Made by a program: the position numbers and the translations under genes
The notes under the pieces: model-generated
Database searches by the model: none
What the model was told of the DNA's origin: nothing
Seen by the model: only the letters and a program-made list of their open reading frames with translations
DNA from: Crotophaga sulcirostris
Lineage: Eukaryota > Chordata > Aves > Cuculiformes > Crotophagidae
NCBI GenBank assembly: GCA_013397455.1
Contig: VYZB01000339.1
Coordinates: forward strand, 1-64,000
DNA: 64,000 nucleotides
Direction of reading: 5' to 3'
Shown here: piece by piece, positions 13,132 to 25,700 of the stretch
Layout of the letters: each line of letters opens with the position of its first letter
Position numbering within the stretch: the stretch's first letter is position 1

Positions 13132-13262
13132 GCAGAACCACAGAATGGTTTGGGTTGGAAGAATCCTTAAAGATAATCTGGTTCCAACCCCCCTGCCATG
13201 GGCAGGGACACCTCTAGATCAGGTTGCTCAAGGTCTCAATAAGTGCATCTAGCAGCACCTTC
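13132..13262 (-). mobile_element. CR1 LINE 3'-end fragment
   Basis: The stretch 'cagaatggtttgggttgga' followed by 'ccttaaagataatctggttcc', 'ccctgccatgggcagggac' and 'agatcaggttgctcaagg' is the antisense 3' tail of a relatively young avian CR1. It is only about 100-130 bp, the typical severe 5' truncation of CR1. The right boundary is approximate, since similarity fades after 13235. Confidence 0.92.
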
Positions 13263-16200
13263 TGTGAGGTAAATGTGCACTCATGTGTGCATATCTGTCT
13301 CTGTATGTACTTATATATCATTCTTATCAGAGTAAATAGAATTTTTTTTCAATAAAGAAACAAATCTGCAGACATTTCAGATTTCACCAATTTTTGCTAC
13401 TTTTCCAACACACCAGGAAGAAAACCAGCTATTTTTCTGCATGCTTTCAATTTCTAGGGCTCTTATGTCCATCTACAATGGAAATATTTATTAGTACGCA
13501 TTCAGAAAAGCTAGAGAGAAATCTCTTAATTTTAAGACTGTTGAGGAAGCACCAGTTCTGTAGTACTTTCAACTGTGACTCTTGGTTTTATTTTTGTTTG
13601 AATGAAACATTGCACATTATGATACTGTACTCAGAGAGAAGCCCACAAAGTCACTACTTGTCCTTCATGTGTGCAAACCCATTGGTTTGAACATGCCTGG
13701 CTCTAGTATGCTCTGTCTTCTCCTTTCTGACCACAGAGAATCAAAGCCATGACCAGCACTGCCAAAAAGCTACAGCAATACGTGGTAGAGTGACATTATA
13801 ATTTTATAGCGTGTATAAGGCATGACATCATTAACGATCCTTTTGGTGCACCCCCGGTACAGAAATATTGCTCAGAAACCTTAAACCGTAGGAAGTGCTC
13901 TTATTACTATTCTAGAGAACATGCTTACAAAATCAGAATATTTTATTCCAATGTATAATTTTTACTATTTATTTATTGCCTGTATTGCCATAGCAACTAG
14001 GAGCTCAGTCACAGACAAACCCCCCACTCTGCTGGGAACTGCACAAACAAGAAAAACAGATGAGGAGCTCATATTCTCATTAATAAAGTGTTCTTAATTT
14101 TACAAGGTCTCTGAGTTCACGTGTGCTACTGCAGACAATAAATGTAAAGCAATTTCCAATATAAACAGATAAATAAAATCACAATCAGGCCCTCGGTGAT
14201 AACTTAGCTGTCCACTGAAACTCCTTGGAGAAATGCTGGCACTAAAGGCAAACCTTGAACCGTGCTCTTAAGGAAATAAATTCAGGCTCTATCAAGCCAA
14301 GAAGGAAGGGCCAGCCAAGGACCTCAAGCTGCAGCACCTCTGTTTTACTGAGTGGATGGTTAGTGGGAACCCCTCCGCTGATCCAGCTGAGCAGTGCTCT
14401 TCAGTATAGATTTTGGGCTTTAATGAACCTGGGATCTGGAAATATTCCTTTCCCCATTATCTTGCCATTGACCTGAGAGAACTTTCATATTTGTTAAAAA
14501 GAAAAGTTGTCAACCCTCCATAAGAAACTGTCAGCCTGAGAGTCCCATAGGGAGGCACTACCAAAAGGACCATGATTACACAAAGCAACGACCTTCTTAA
14601 ATTCTCCTGCATTTCAGAGAATATTGATTCCTAGCATGGTATTGAACTGTGTAATACGAATGCTACTTTACATTCCAGAAATGCTAGCTCTGTTAATGCC
14701 TTCAAATCTTCCTTCAATTTTTAGAGTTCTAAGAAGCAGCCGATTAACTCTTTCCCTTCTTTCAGTATCTATTTTAGTTTCCCATTTATTTTTGTCCTCT
14801 CCCTCATATTTTCAGCACAACTTGCTGCCTGAATGAAGACACAATTACTTTTGTCATTTTAATGCAGGGAGTTTGCACAACGCATGTAGTTTTGTGTGAC
14901 TTCAAAACAAATATAACATAACATGTATGTGCTAATTAAACACACCGTATTAATAACTCGGCAGCGTGTGGCTCTCATAACTCTGGCAGCCATAAGAAGA
15001 GTCCCGAGGGAGGCATATTTCTTCAGACTCAATTGCTGTAAGGATCTTTGCAGGGAGGCCCTCCATTATTTTTCTGAAGGCACTAAGCTCATGGGGGATG
15101 TGTTCTTGTCTAATAGTCGAACACCGACAACCCACCGCCCCTGCCCCTTTCCTCTCCACACTAAATTGCCGATAAATCTTCCTGGTCATCCTGTAAAGTA
15201 GAAGAGAGCGCTAAAACCCTAGACTTTCAAACCAGCAAGGCCTTAGGAAGCAGGGGAGTCTGCAATATTGTTGCAGGAGGGGGATTCAGCTGGTGTGAAG
15301 TCCTGCTGTTTGCAAGCAGTTTCACTTATCACCCAGGAGAAACAGCAAGAAAGGGGCTTTTCTCATCCACCCTGCGTGAGCGACAGTGCCTGAAGCCTAG
15401 CTTTGTTCGTGGGCACAGCTGGTCAGCACTGCAGGCTGCACCCTAGCTTCTAGGAACCCTCCCTACAGGGTACAAGTCAGTTAAGGGCACCTTTTGAAGC
15501 TGCAGAGGGGTCTAATCTTTCTGTGAAGATGTAGTCAGGGAGATGTGCTCATTTTCTTCTTTTTAACAAATATGGATTTATAGCAACTTGACTTGACCTT
15601 CTGGTTGGACACTGTTTACGGAAAGAGATTGGGCTCTTCTGCTTGAAAAGCATTGCCCCTTTGAATACCATAAGGATAATCCTAGGTTTTGTCCATTCTG
15701 CTATATGGTAAAAATACACATACAAGAAATAAAGAAAGTTAATGAAAACCATTACCATCACAACTGAAGGAGGACCAACCTTTGAGATTTGTTCAGTTTC
15801 TGTTGGGACACAATGCCTTTTTCTGTGTATGAGGCTTTTTGAACCAAATGCCCAGTTTACTATTAATGGGCAAACCAATGGGAAAATAATTTACATTTAA
15901 TGCTAGAAAATTTTCAAGGTAAAATGACAGTATTTAGCTCTCATAATTTTGTATCTGCATGCATCTACAGATTAGGTAGCTGAAGTCTCAAATGCCGTCC
16001 TTTATAGTTATGAAAGTTTCACATTCAGCTTGGAGGATGAGGGGAAGGTGGTCTCGAAACTGGACCCTGAAGTCTCCCCAAATATGCAACATGGGACTGA
16101 ATTCCAGGCAGGTGAATAGCGCTGACCTGGGTAAGGAGGGACAATTAAGTGGACAGGTTGTGTGCACTGCACAGTTCATCTCTAACAGAGTGGGATTAAC

Positions 16201-16879
16201 AGTCTTTTTTCTTTCAGCTGCTTTATGCATCCATGCCTGGTGACTGTCCTTTGTGAATAGTTTTAGGAGTACAATTCAAAAGAAAAGATGAGGATGCTGA
16301 CATGCTAACAGCTTTGGAGAATATTTCTTTAAGATCTTTTTGATTGCAAGCATTTACTCAGCTTTGAGTCTGGAAAAAAATTGCCTGCTAGTTGTACTGA
16401 GTTGTTATGTTTGAGTATTTGAGATTGTTTGTCATACTTCATTATAGAGGCCTATACTTGAGCTCTCTGCTACCGACACATCTTTGAGCTTCAGTCTTTT
16501 CCATCTTTAGATTTTTAAGGCTACTTCTCACGGCTGAGTGATATATTATAACTGGGCAAAGACCATTGCTGCCAATGTCAGCCCAGTGGCTCTTTGCCTC
16601 TGGCTTCTGGACTCTGTGTTCACCATACACCACCACCTGCTGAGAGGCTGATTGAGAAGGGATGCTTCTTCCAACTCTGTCTTGTACGAATTAAGCTTTC
16701 TTTTGCTCCTCGGGCTACAGATGAGTAAATTGCCTTCCTTACCAGCAAAGATAGGATAAGTAGCTCTGTCGGTGCTTAGGCACACCCTGTCGGCTTCATG
16801 CAAGGGATGTTAATTCACCTCTCTTCTGTTTTTGGTCCTGAATGCCTGTTCCTGCCAAGTGTGCTGTGGGAACGGGTGT
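13263..16879. other. Noncoding stretch, no gene recognised
   Basis: No exon could be supported. Frames at 13394-13690 (98 codons, plus) and 15549-15878 (109 codons, minus) carry no recognisable domain. Pairs such as 14923-15201 plus and 14950-15189 minus, or 15988-16230 minus and 15992-16243 plus, are mirror frames over the same bases, which argues for chance. No repeat family was identified. Confidence 0.5.
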
Positions 16880-18835
16880 TAAATGTTACTGTCACTTATA
16901 GTATACGAAAGATGATAAATACTGCGGAGACAAGCTGTGAAGAATGAAGACAAGAAGCTGATGTTTGGTGTGAATGAAGAGGGGGAAGGCTGTGAAAAGT
17001 GAAATCACATGCTCAGAGCAAAAGGCTAGGAAATTTTTCTTTCCTGTAGTGTTATGAATGGAAATAGGTAGCAATGTTACATTTGAAAAATTCGTATAAG
17101 ATGATATTAGTCAAGATGGGAGACGGTGAGAGCCTGGGGGCGTGTTTTAGGTTATGAATGAGAATAAAAGCACATAACTTATGACTGTCATGTAAAAAAG
17201 GGGAGTAAGAATCAGTTGGGGATTAAGCTAAAGGGTGTGCCAAGGCAATGGACCTGAGGAGCTGGAAAAGATGCAGGACAGTGGTATTTCCACAGTGACA
17301 GAGATAAGCAAAAAATGACTGAAGGAAAGATGAAAAGCCCGACTATGACCATGCCACTCTTATGCAGATGGCTGAAACATGGAGCAGGTATCTTATTTAT
17401 TTATTTATTTTGCAGATGAAATTATCTGGAATTTGATTATGTGTATAATTATCTGTAAATTAATTATCTGCAGACAACATGAAAAGAAACAGAGACAGAG
17501 CCCAGGTGTAGAAAGCTTCTGTAGAAAACTGGAAGGAAGAACAAGGAAAATCCTTTGAAAGGCATGCTGAAAGTGTGATTACGAGTTAAAAAGGGAGAAT
17601 AAAGACATAGATAGGTCAAAAAAAGTCCATGGAAAGGAGCTTTCCAGGAGGAAGAGTATTGCAGGCAGGTTGGAGAGGGTGGCAAAGAGTGTTAGTTCTG
17701 TATTTTAAGAAGAACGATTCATGAAGGACTTTAGCAAAAATGTGGCTTCTTCACCAGAGAGCAAAGGAAAGAAGTTAGGAAAAAAGAGGACTTAAGACTG
17801 AACTTGATTGGAAGAGCTCCAGAATACACTTGCAGACAAAAAAGATGGATGGGGTGGCTAGTAGAGAGGAGAGTGGAGTCAAAGATGGTTTATTTTTAAA
17901 AATACGCTTATATTGTGAGATGGAAAATCCTGAGAAAATTTAGAAACAGAAATAATAAAGAAAGAGTGAAAAAGTGTCATCTGGATTAAAAGACAAGCTT
18001 CAAAGAAACCAATGAGATGGTTGTCTGTTTAGAATGAATATTGCAGATTATATGTCTTGCACATCCTGTAGAAGTAGAAGAAAAGTACTGGAAGGGAAGG
18101 AGTTTTGAAAAACATGACAATTTTCTTTCAAAATAAGTTGGTGAAATTCTGTGCTGCAGAAGCGTATGGTTGGTAATGGTGAAGTGAAGGGGGAAAAGGA
18201 AAAGGGAAATACAGGTGCAGAAGTGAATTAAAGGTGGCGAAAAGCTGTCAGCTCTGGAAACATGGGATTCAGTTAAAGTAAGGAAGTATACAGGTTTTTT
18301 TTTCTGGCTAGGGATGTAACACAACAGAAAAACTGGAGGAGAAAGGGAGGAGAAGGGAATGAATTCAGAGTGGAGGCTATTGCTTAGGCTGGGAAGAGCA
18401 GGAACAGAGGAAACAGAAGGTGGGGGTATGCTGTAGGTCAGGGGGACAGACATTGCAACGCGAAAGGGGGAAAAAAAGGAAGAATGAGGAGAGGCGGGGT
18501 CTGGAGAACTTCACAAGCATGTGATAACAGAAGAAAGAGAAAGGAAGGAGAAGGAGACATTGAAGAGCAGGGGTGTTTTCTGTGGCTGTGATCTGGACAT
18601 GGGAACAAGTTAAACTGAAGGAGATAGATGAGTGATTCACATTTGTCAAGACAGGGAGAGGAATTTCAAGCGAGGTCAGCAAGTCAAATGGAAAAGCAAA
18701 GCTGATCTATGGCAAAAGGAATTAGGTGTGCTATCAACATGGTACTTGAAGACGTAGAGCATAAATGAGGAAAGCTGGGAAGAGAGGAAGAGAGAGAGTA
18801 GGAGTCTAGAATTATTAGAGATAGTTAAAAAACTT
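16880..18835. other. Long purine-rich (A/G-biased) tract
   Basis: For almost 2 kb the plus strand is strongly enriched in A and G, with many GAAG, GGAA, GAGA and AAAG words, most strongly from about 17180 to 18830. The minus strand is accordingly rich in Ser/Pro/Phe/Leu codons, which explains the 155-codon frame at 17986-18453 and the 101-codon frame at 18377-18682 on that strand. No simple repeat unit explains the bias. It could be a relic of a degenerate GA-rich satellite, an internal part of an unrecognised retroelement, or a transcribed strand-biased region. The boundaries are estimated by eye. Confidence 0.6.
17393..17411. repeat. (TTAT)n microsatellite
   Basis: A short TTAT/TTTA tetranucleotide run of four to five units inside the purine-rich tract, immediately left of three 'aattatctg' copies. 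Confidence 0.8.
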
Positions 18836-21800
18836 GTAATTTGTAACACTTGTAATTGGAATGGAATTTTTTAATAATAAAGTTGGACCTTCTGATACTT
18901 CTGATAATACTTTTGCCTTTATAACTCTTGATAACAATGGATTGTTTTTTTATCTTAGGTTTAATTAGTTTTTTATGTTTTCTTCCAAAATCCAAATTGT
19001 CCACACATATTATATTAAAGTTTTTTTCTGAGAGTTACCATCAACATTCTCACTAGGAGAACCTCCTTAGTGCAAGAGACTGTGATATAATCATTCATAT
19101 TTAGAAACTACTTATAAATTAAAAATATTAAGATTACTGAACAATGTATTAATTTAAATCATTAGTCAATGACTAAGAAATCATGAAGTGCTTTCTAGAT
19201 CAATAGGTGAATTAAGAGGAAAATATGCATTGAAAGAAAATCTGAATATAATTCTTAAGCATACCAGAGTAATGATGATCAAGGACAACACTGAAACAAG
19301 TATGTCACTTATTTTCTCTTATTTTTGTTTGTAGAACTGCATGTAGATGATAAATAAGAACAAATGTGTAGCACCTCAGACATATATATATATATATGAA
19401 ATATAGCAAATATACCTAGCTAGAAGTAGGAGCTACATGGCATCTAGGCAGACTAGGAATTTTGCTTTGATGCTGGTAATCTCTGAAGCACATTGTTATT
19501 CTGAATCCTTAGTGATCTGATGACGTAGCTGAGATCAACAAATTACTTACTAAACCAGACACTTTATGTATGATAAATGTCACTGTCATTTTTCAATTAA
19601 GAGGTTTTTTCCTCCATTAAAAGCACAAGATTTCACTTTGACTGGAATGAATTCCCTTAGTCATCTAATGTGTATTCATAATCTAGCCATTTCTTTCCAA
19701 AACTGGTTTTCAGTTATATTAGAGGTTTAATTAAAGTACCTTACTTTGATGTTTACTCCTCCAGATTTCTCACGGGCAGTTGTTAAGACTTCTTGTGGAT
19801 GTGATCTTTATTTACTGAGGGATTGTTTGTTAATGCTATGTGACTACAATTGAGAAATAAATCTAATGTATAGTACTGTTAGCCATTTCTTCATGGGAAG
19901 AAATCTTTGTAAACTGGCTTGATAGTAGATGAGAATTCAAAGCATGGTGTCAGCTCTGCGAGCTGTGATGTCTCTTTTTCTGCTTTTCAGTGTTGTTCTT
20001 ACTCAAAAGATCCTTAATAACTTTTTACCTTAGGGAATGTCAGCAAAACCACGAAGAAAAGGAGTTCCTGTATATCAGAGAGTTAACACTTGTCAGCTGA
20101 GTTGCATCTGCACACCTCATGAAAGCCTTTAGTCCTCACCACAGCTGAATTAGAAGGTATTAACTTCTGCTTGTATTCAACTGTTGTGTTTTGTTTTGAG
20201 CTTGACACAGACTAGGCGGAATCCAAGAGCCAGTTTTTGCAGATCATCTGACAAGACCTAGCCATCAACTGGTGGTAAACTGGTCATATGTGCGACACCA
20301 TAGCTGTAGCACATGTACCCTGCTGAATTTCTCTTCTGTGATCAGTCCTCCTTGCCCAGTGATGAAGACACACGTAGACCATGCTCATAAATATCAGACA
20401 CTTTCTCTGGGCAGTCCTTCGTGTCTTTCTTTAAAACGCTTGCAGCTGTTAAAAGATCAAATAAGTGATGATCCCAGGTCTCAAACCAGTCATTCTGTTC
20501 CTCATGTCTAAATGTAATGCCCTTATTTACCACTTAGGAAAGATTTACCCTTACTGTTATGAAGGTAATCAGAGCCGGGAAGTTGTTGGGAACCTTCTTT
20601 GCTTTTGAGAGGTGCAACAAAAAAAAAAAGAAAAGTTGATGAACTTGAGCAAAGCTAGGCTGAGTAAATAGTTACATCTATTCAAGGAAATTAAGAGGTG
20701 CCAGGGAAGGCTCTAGGGCACAAGAACCTGATTGTACTGTTGTTACTGGAACAGCCTATGAACATCACACTTGTGACCCACAGAAAATAACAGCTTGCAG
20801 ACAACTCCTGGAGTGATTCAGGAGCTAGAAACTCGCAAAAGGCAGTTTGGCCTCCTCAAGGACAGGAGAGTTTAATAGCATGGATAGGGCTAGTTCATAC
20901 CTGTAGGTGTCAGTGCCAGAGTACAGACCGAGACAAATTTAATTAACTAATATAAAGAAACATTGGAATACTATACAGTACATGTGTCAGGAAAATCTAG
21001 AAAAGGAGTAAGTGGTCTGTTAGTTGCTCACCAGTGAAAAGGTGAGCTGAGTCAGTTGGTGGTGGAGCTAAGGACAGTACTTTTCACAAAGGGATCTGTA
21101 TTAGGGCAGACGTCATTTCTTGAATCTTTCTTTTTTATGTCCAAACATTTGTTCTAGTGATGAATCATCATCCTTATTGAGCTTCATACAAGCCATAAAC
21201 TTCTTCATTTTACAGCTCCTGCAGTAAGAAAGGATTAAGTAAATAGGCTTATGGGTAAAATGTAACATCAGATGAATGCCATTTTTCTATTTATTTCCTA
21301 TGGCTAGCCATCTCCAGGAAACAAATTAAAGAGATGCAGAGGGTCTGTGACTCCCTATGTGATATTTTACAGACTTATTAGTTTATAAGAATTCTTTCAT
21401 CCTTTCTAAGTGATGGTTATAACTGTTAGAAGTATGCCCTGCCCTTTTTTTTTTCTTACTTCAATGAATTCTAAGAAGTGCTTGAGGAATAGGTGGATTG
21501 ACCTGAAATTTCTCCTCAAACTTGGACAAAAATTTAATGGAGCCTTAAAAAGTTCAGTTTATATTATTTTTTTTCTTTTGCCTGGATAGGTTGGAAGAAA
21601 GGAACTTTTACATGATCCTCCCTGCTAAGTGCTTTAGCATGTCAAATATCATCACTGCATACAGATTGACAGGCTCATGGTACAAAAAAGATCCTCAAGC
21701 AATGACCTGCAACAAAGTGGCCATCTGTCTACACAATGGAGAAAAGGAAACCCTAAAATACAAAGGGACAGGTTGTTCTAACAGTTCTGATACAATTATT

Positions 21801-22659
21801 GCTTGTTAAATGTTGACTAGAATATACACTATAGAGTATCATATTCAAACAGAAATCTGCACATGTGCACACACAAAAATAGAGATGATTCTTAGGTGTA
21901 AGAAAAGAGTAGAGCAAGAAGTTTTATTGTGACCAAGACATTTAAAAGTGACTTCGATTTTGAGAGCTTCCACCTGCGAATGTCAAAATAGAGATTTTGT
22001 TCATAAGACAGGAGCTCATAATTCTCTGGACATCTGGAGACATCTCAGTCTGGACAAAACGTTAAAACTCTAAATTTCTTTTGAGAACACGACCTTCTTG
22101 CAATTTTTCAAACTTATAAAGCTTTATATTCTTGTGTGTACTGAATCATTAAAGAGTCCAGCTACAACTGGATTGCAATCCACTTCTGAGAGTTACTAGT
22201 AAAAGATATGGGTCTACGTCTAGACTTACCTTAGTTTTAGACCTTTGCCATCCCACCACTACCAACAAAACCAATGTCACCAGTGATGATGATGTTGCAC
22301 CTGATTTGCAACTGTGAAGAAATTGCAAGCTTTTCTTCCTCCTAGGACCAAACTTTCAAGTCTCTTTTACTAACACGCAGGAAAGCATATCTGAAACTCT
22401 TGCCTGCTTTATGTCAAAGCTGCATCTGCTAGGAGAGCTTTATCTATGAAAAAGTGAATGAAGTTTCAGATAACCTTTGTAACAGGCTCTTAAACTGTAT
22501 GTGGGTTCACAGTGTTAGGAGGCTGTGAGGTAAATTTAGATGAGCGTGAACTAAATATAAATATGCTGCTCACTTCCTTGAGCAGCTGATATGAAGCAGT
22601 TAGGCTCCTGCCAGAAATATGAGCATAAATCCCTGCTCTGCGTTGATTTTCTGTGGAGG
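18836..22659. other. Noncoding AT-rich stretch
   Basis: No frame longer than about 80 codons and no recognised exon. There is a short direct repeat around 18833-18857 (two copies of 'acttgtaatt') and a dinucleotide run at 19382-19397. I recognise no repeat family here. Confidence 0.5.
19382..19397. repeat. (AT)8 microsatellite
   Basis: Sixteen bases of perfect AT dinucleotide repeat. Confidence 0.9.
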
Positions 22660-22770
22660 CTGGAGTAAATCATTGAGACACTCAGCCTCAAAGCTCATTG
22701 AATTGGACTCTTGGCCTTGGCTTCCCATTTGTAATGTAGAACAATAATGTTTAATTACTGAATAGGGATA
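22660..22770 (+). mobile_element. Possible MIR-like SINE relic
   Basis: The segment 'cttggcttcccatttgtaa' followed by 'aacaataat' at about 22720-22749 resembles the MIR core 'cctcagtttcc-catctgtaaaatgg..ataat'. A possible match to the preceding part lies at 22660-22715. Similarity is weak and judged by eye only. Confidence 0.3.
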
Positions 22771-25700
22771 ATCAAAGATGTCTGTATCAGTCTGATGACT
22801 AGAGATATTTTACCCACTGTATTGGCAATGTTCAGCAGTTACTTTGTCATGCAGAGAAACTTTTAGTGGCATGATCTTTGCTACAATATATGCCTATTCT
22901 GTCCCCTAGAAATATAAAAATGTATTGATTTAGACATTTGCAGTTCAACAGCACACAAATAACAAAGTAACAAGGAAAATTAATAATTAGAGAGCTAAGA
23001 ATTTTTGAAGGTGAATCCATGGAGGCCTTGGATGAAAGGTGTGGTTTATACTATCCTAGAGTATAACATAAATGTGAAGGCTTTATATCAGCAAAGAGTA
23101 AAACACTAGTTCTTTATTTCTTTAGCCATTATGAAGATATTGAGGAACAGGGGATTCTAAAAAACTAATGCTGTGTTTTGGTTCACAGTGGCTACTGAAT
23201 GAGCTGACAGTGTTTGTTTAAACCCTCAGTCAGGCAATGCTTTCAAGCTCAAATAAAACCCACACCTGTTCAGCACTGAGCCACATACCCCTAGGCCAAT
23301 ATCATTTAAGTGCTGTTGACTTCTGTGGGATCTGCATGTTTGGGGTTGCACACTTCTTAAACGGGGCTGTTACTCAGAGCAGGACCTGAAGACTGATTTT
23401 CACCAAAGATGACAAGGTTATTTAGCATTCATTGGCATATAAGTTTGGGTGACCCTCCTAAGATTATGTTTCTTGAAATCGAACGTGCTTTGTTGCATTT
23501 GTGTATTTCCAAAGAATTTCTGGTAAGTCCTCAGACATTCAAGCCTATTTTAGAAGTGTTTTTCTACATTAAGTAGATTTCATTTGATTAAAGTCAGTAT
23601 CTAAAGGTATATAGGAATTGCAGTGCTGCTATTTAAATTATCTAGGGAAGTGTGGTGTTGATTAAAAGATGACTTAAACAAAAAAGTGCGCTGTTTTCCT
23701 TTTGTATTATTATTTTCTTTTTAATTTGCAAACCAGTGAGTAAAAAACATTCAAAGATATTTGTAATGTAAAGCAATTACATTACAAAACAAAAAACAAT
23801 GTAAACTTGTTCAGAACCGAAAGGCAAGTCAGACTTCATATATCTGTCCAAAGAAATTAAAATCACACAAAATAATTTTCCTGCATCTTAGCTTTGACAA
23901 TGCAAGTACAGAAAAAGAAGAAGAGACTCCTCCTTCCCCAGATAACTAGGAAGGAGTCTGCAAGGTTTTTTTCCTAGTTTTAACCCACGGCCTCGCATTA
24001 CCACGTTTGTGTTTTAGGGAAGGGAGGAATCCAAAGCTGAGTCTGAGTAGTTCTGAGTTTTGATCAGAGTGAATACTTCATTCAGCTGACAAACCCGAGT
24101 ACAGGCTTCTGGGCTATTTTTCATCCCCTGCTATCCATGCTATAAGAAAAGAAAATAGCTCTGTTTTCGCTTTTTGTGTAGATAATAGGAAAAGCAATGC
24201 AGAAACCTAAAGGGTCTCTCTCAGTGGGCTAAAGCTTTCAGCATACCTGTTCCCTGTGAATACGGATGCAGAGCCTGAAAATGCCAAGTAGCGTCACTCT
24301 GTACCACGGCCACCCCTGCAGGCCTGGCTCACTGAGCTGTTCCCCTCGTGGTGGCCCCAGAGGCACAGGGAGCCTGTGTTCAGCCACCCTGCAGCTCTTC
24401 CCCCAGGGCAGAGCTCCCCACAGTCTAAGCCTGCAGGAGCTGGTCTGCGTGTACCAGGAGGGGTGCGGAGATGGGATGTGCAGGAGCACAGGCAGGGGGA
24501 TGCACCTGTCTGAGGCTGCATTGCTTGAGGGAAAAGAAGTGTAGGCAAAAAGAGCAAGCACTTGGTCATGGTTTTATTTACCATTATTAATATAGACACA
24601 GAGACCCTGGGACATCCCAAACTACTGCTAATTATTCATTATGCTCCTCTGGCAAGCAACAAGGTCGTTTCTGGTTTCTTTTGTTTTTGCAGCAGATTTA
24701 ATGACAGCAGCTCCTAAATCTGCTGTTGCTAGTTTGGCTAAGGCCTTTGAGGTGAATAGTGGATCACAAATATATGCTCCACTGCAAGACAAAAGAAGTA
24801 TAATTTTGTGCCTTAGGGGGCAAAGCAGCCAGTGCAGAACGTCACTGAATATTACAACTTCTGTTATGGACTGGGAGCACTGAAAGGGCAGCTTGAGCAA
24901 GGAAAGAGGGAAATGTGCTGCCAACTCTCTCCGCTGGCCACCTTGAAAGACAGGGAAAAGTTAGAACAACTGCAAAAATTAGAAAAGATAAGGAGGTTGC
25001 CCTTGTGGCAAAACATGAGGGGACTTCTGCTGCTGGTTTGAGAACAGTTGTAGGTTGCTCATAGATTGTTCATGTGAGGCAATCTGTTTTCTGCAGTCCG
25101 TCTAGAAAAGTACAGAATATGTCATTTGGGTAATATAGACAACAAAATATTAAGATCTGCCTTTCAACTACCTACTTACATATTGTTGTCAAAGTAAAAT
25201 ATAAGCAACATTATAGTAAGATAAGTAGTGAAGTAAAGAAAAAACGACCCACTGGTATGGTCAGTGCCATCCACTGCAAAAAGTCCCTGTTGTTGTTGTT
25301 GGAATTTTACCTGTGCTGAGAATCCCTCCTTTATGAGAAATATCCAGCATTGGGAAAAAGTCAGTGGGCTGAAACTCGACAGGTTCAAAAGGGGAACGAT
25401 GTGTGCTTAGTTCTACCTTTGTCAGTAGATCACTGCTCAGGGACAAAATAAACTGAACTCTTCATGCAGGAGTGTGTTTTTATTCATATAAAAGAATTCT
25501 AGAGATGGTGAAAGTATGGCATGTGCCTCCTCACTTCATCTAGTGTGACCGTTCTACTAAGACTTGCACTGTCAGAACTTCACTTACTAATAACATAAAA
25601 CAGGGAGTATTGATTTATCGTGGCTGAGGATTTTGTCCTGTGCCTACTCACTTGCAGAATGCTCAGTAGTTGAGTGATCGTTTTTCACAGAGCCCAGTTG

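Noticed and set aside
17986..18453. 155-codon minus-strand frame rich in Ser, Pro, Phe and Leu
   Set aside because: It is produced by the purine-rich plus strand, whose complement seldom makes stops. No domain is seen and the adjacent frame has the same bias.
24238..24620. GC-richer patch with three overlapping frames
   Set aside because: CpG is low and frames are open on both strands. There are no convincing splice sites, so it is neither a CpG island nor a coding exon that I can support.
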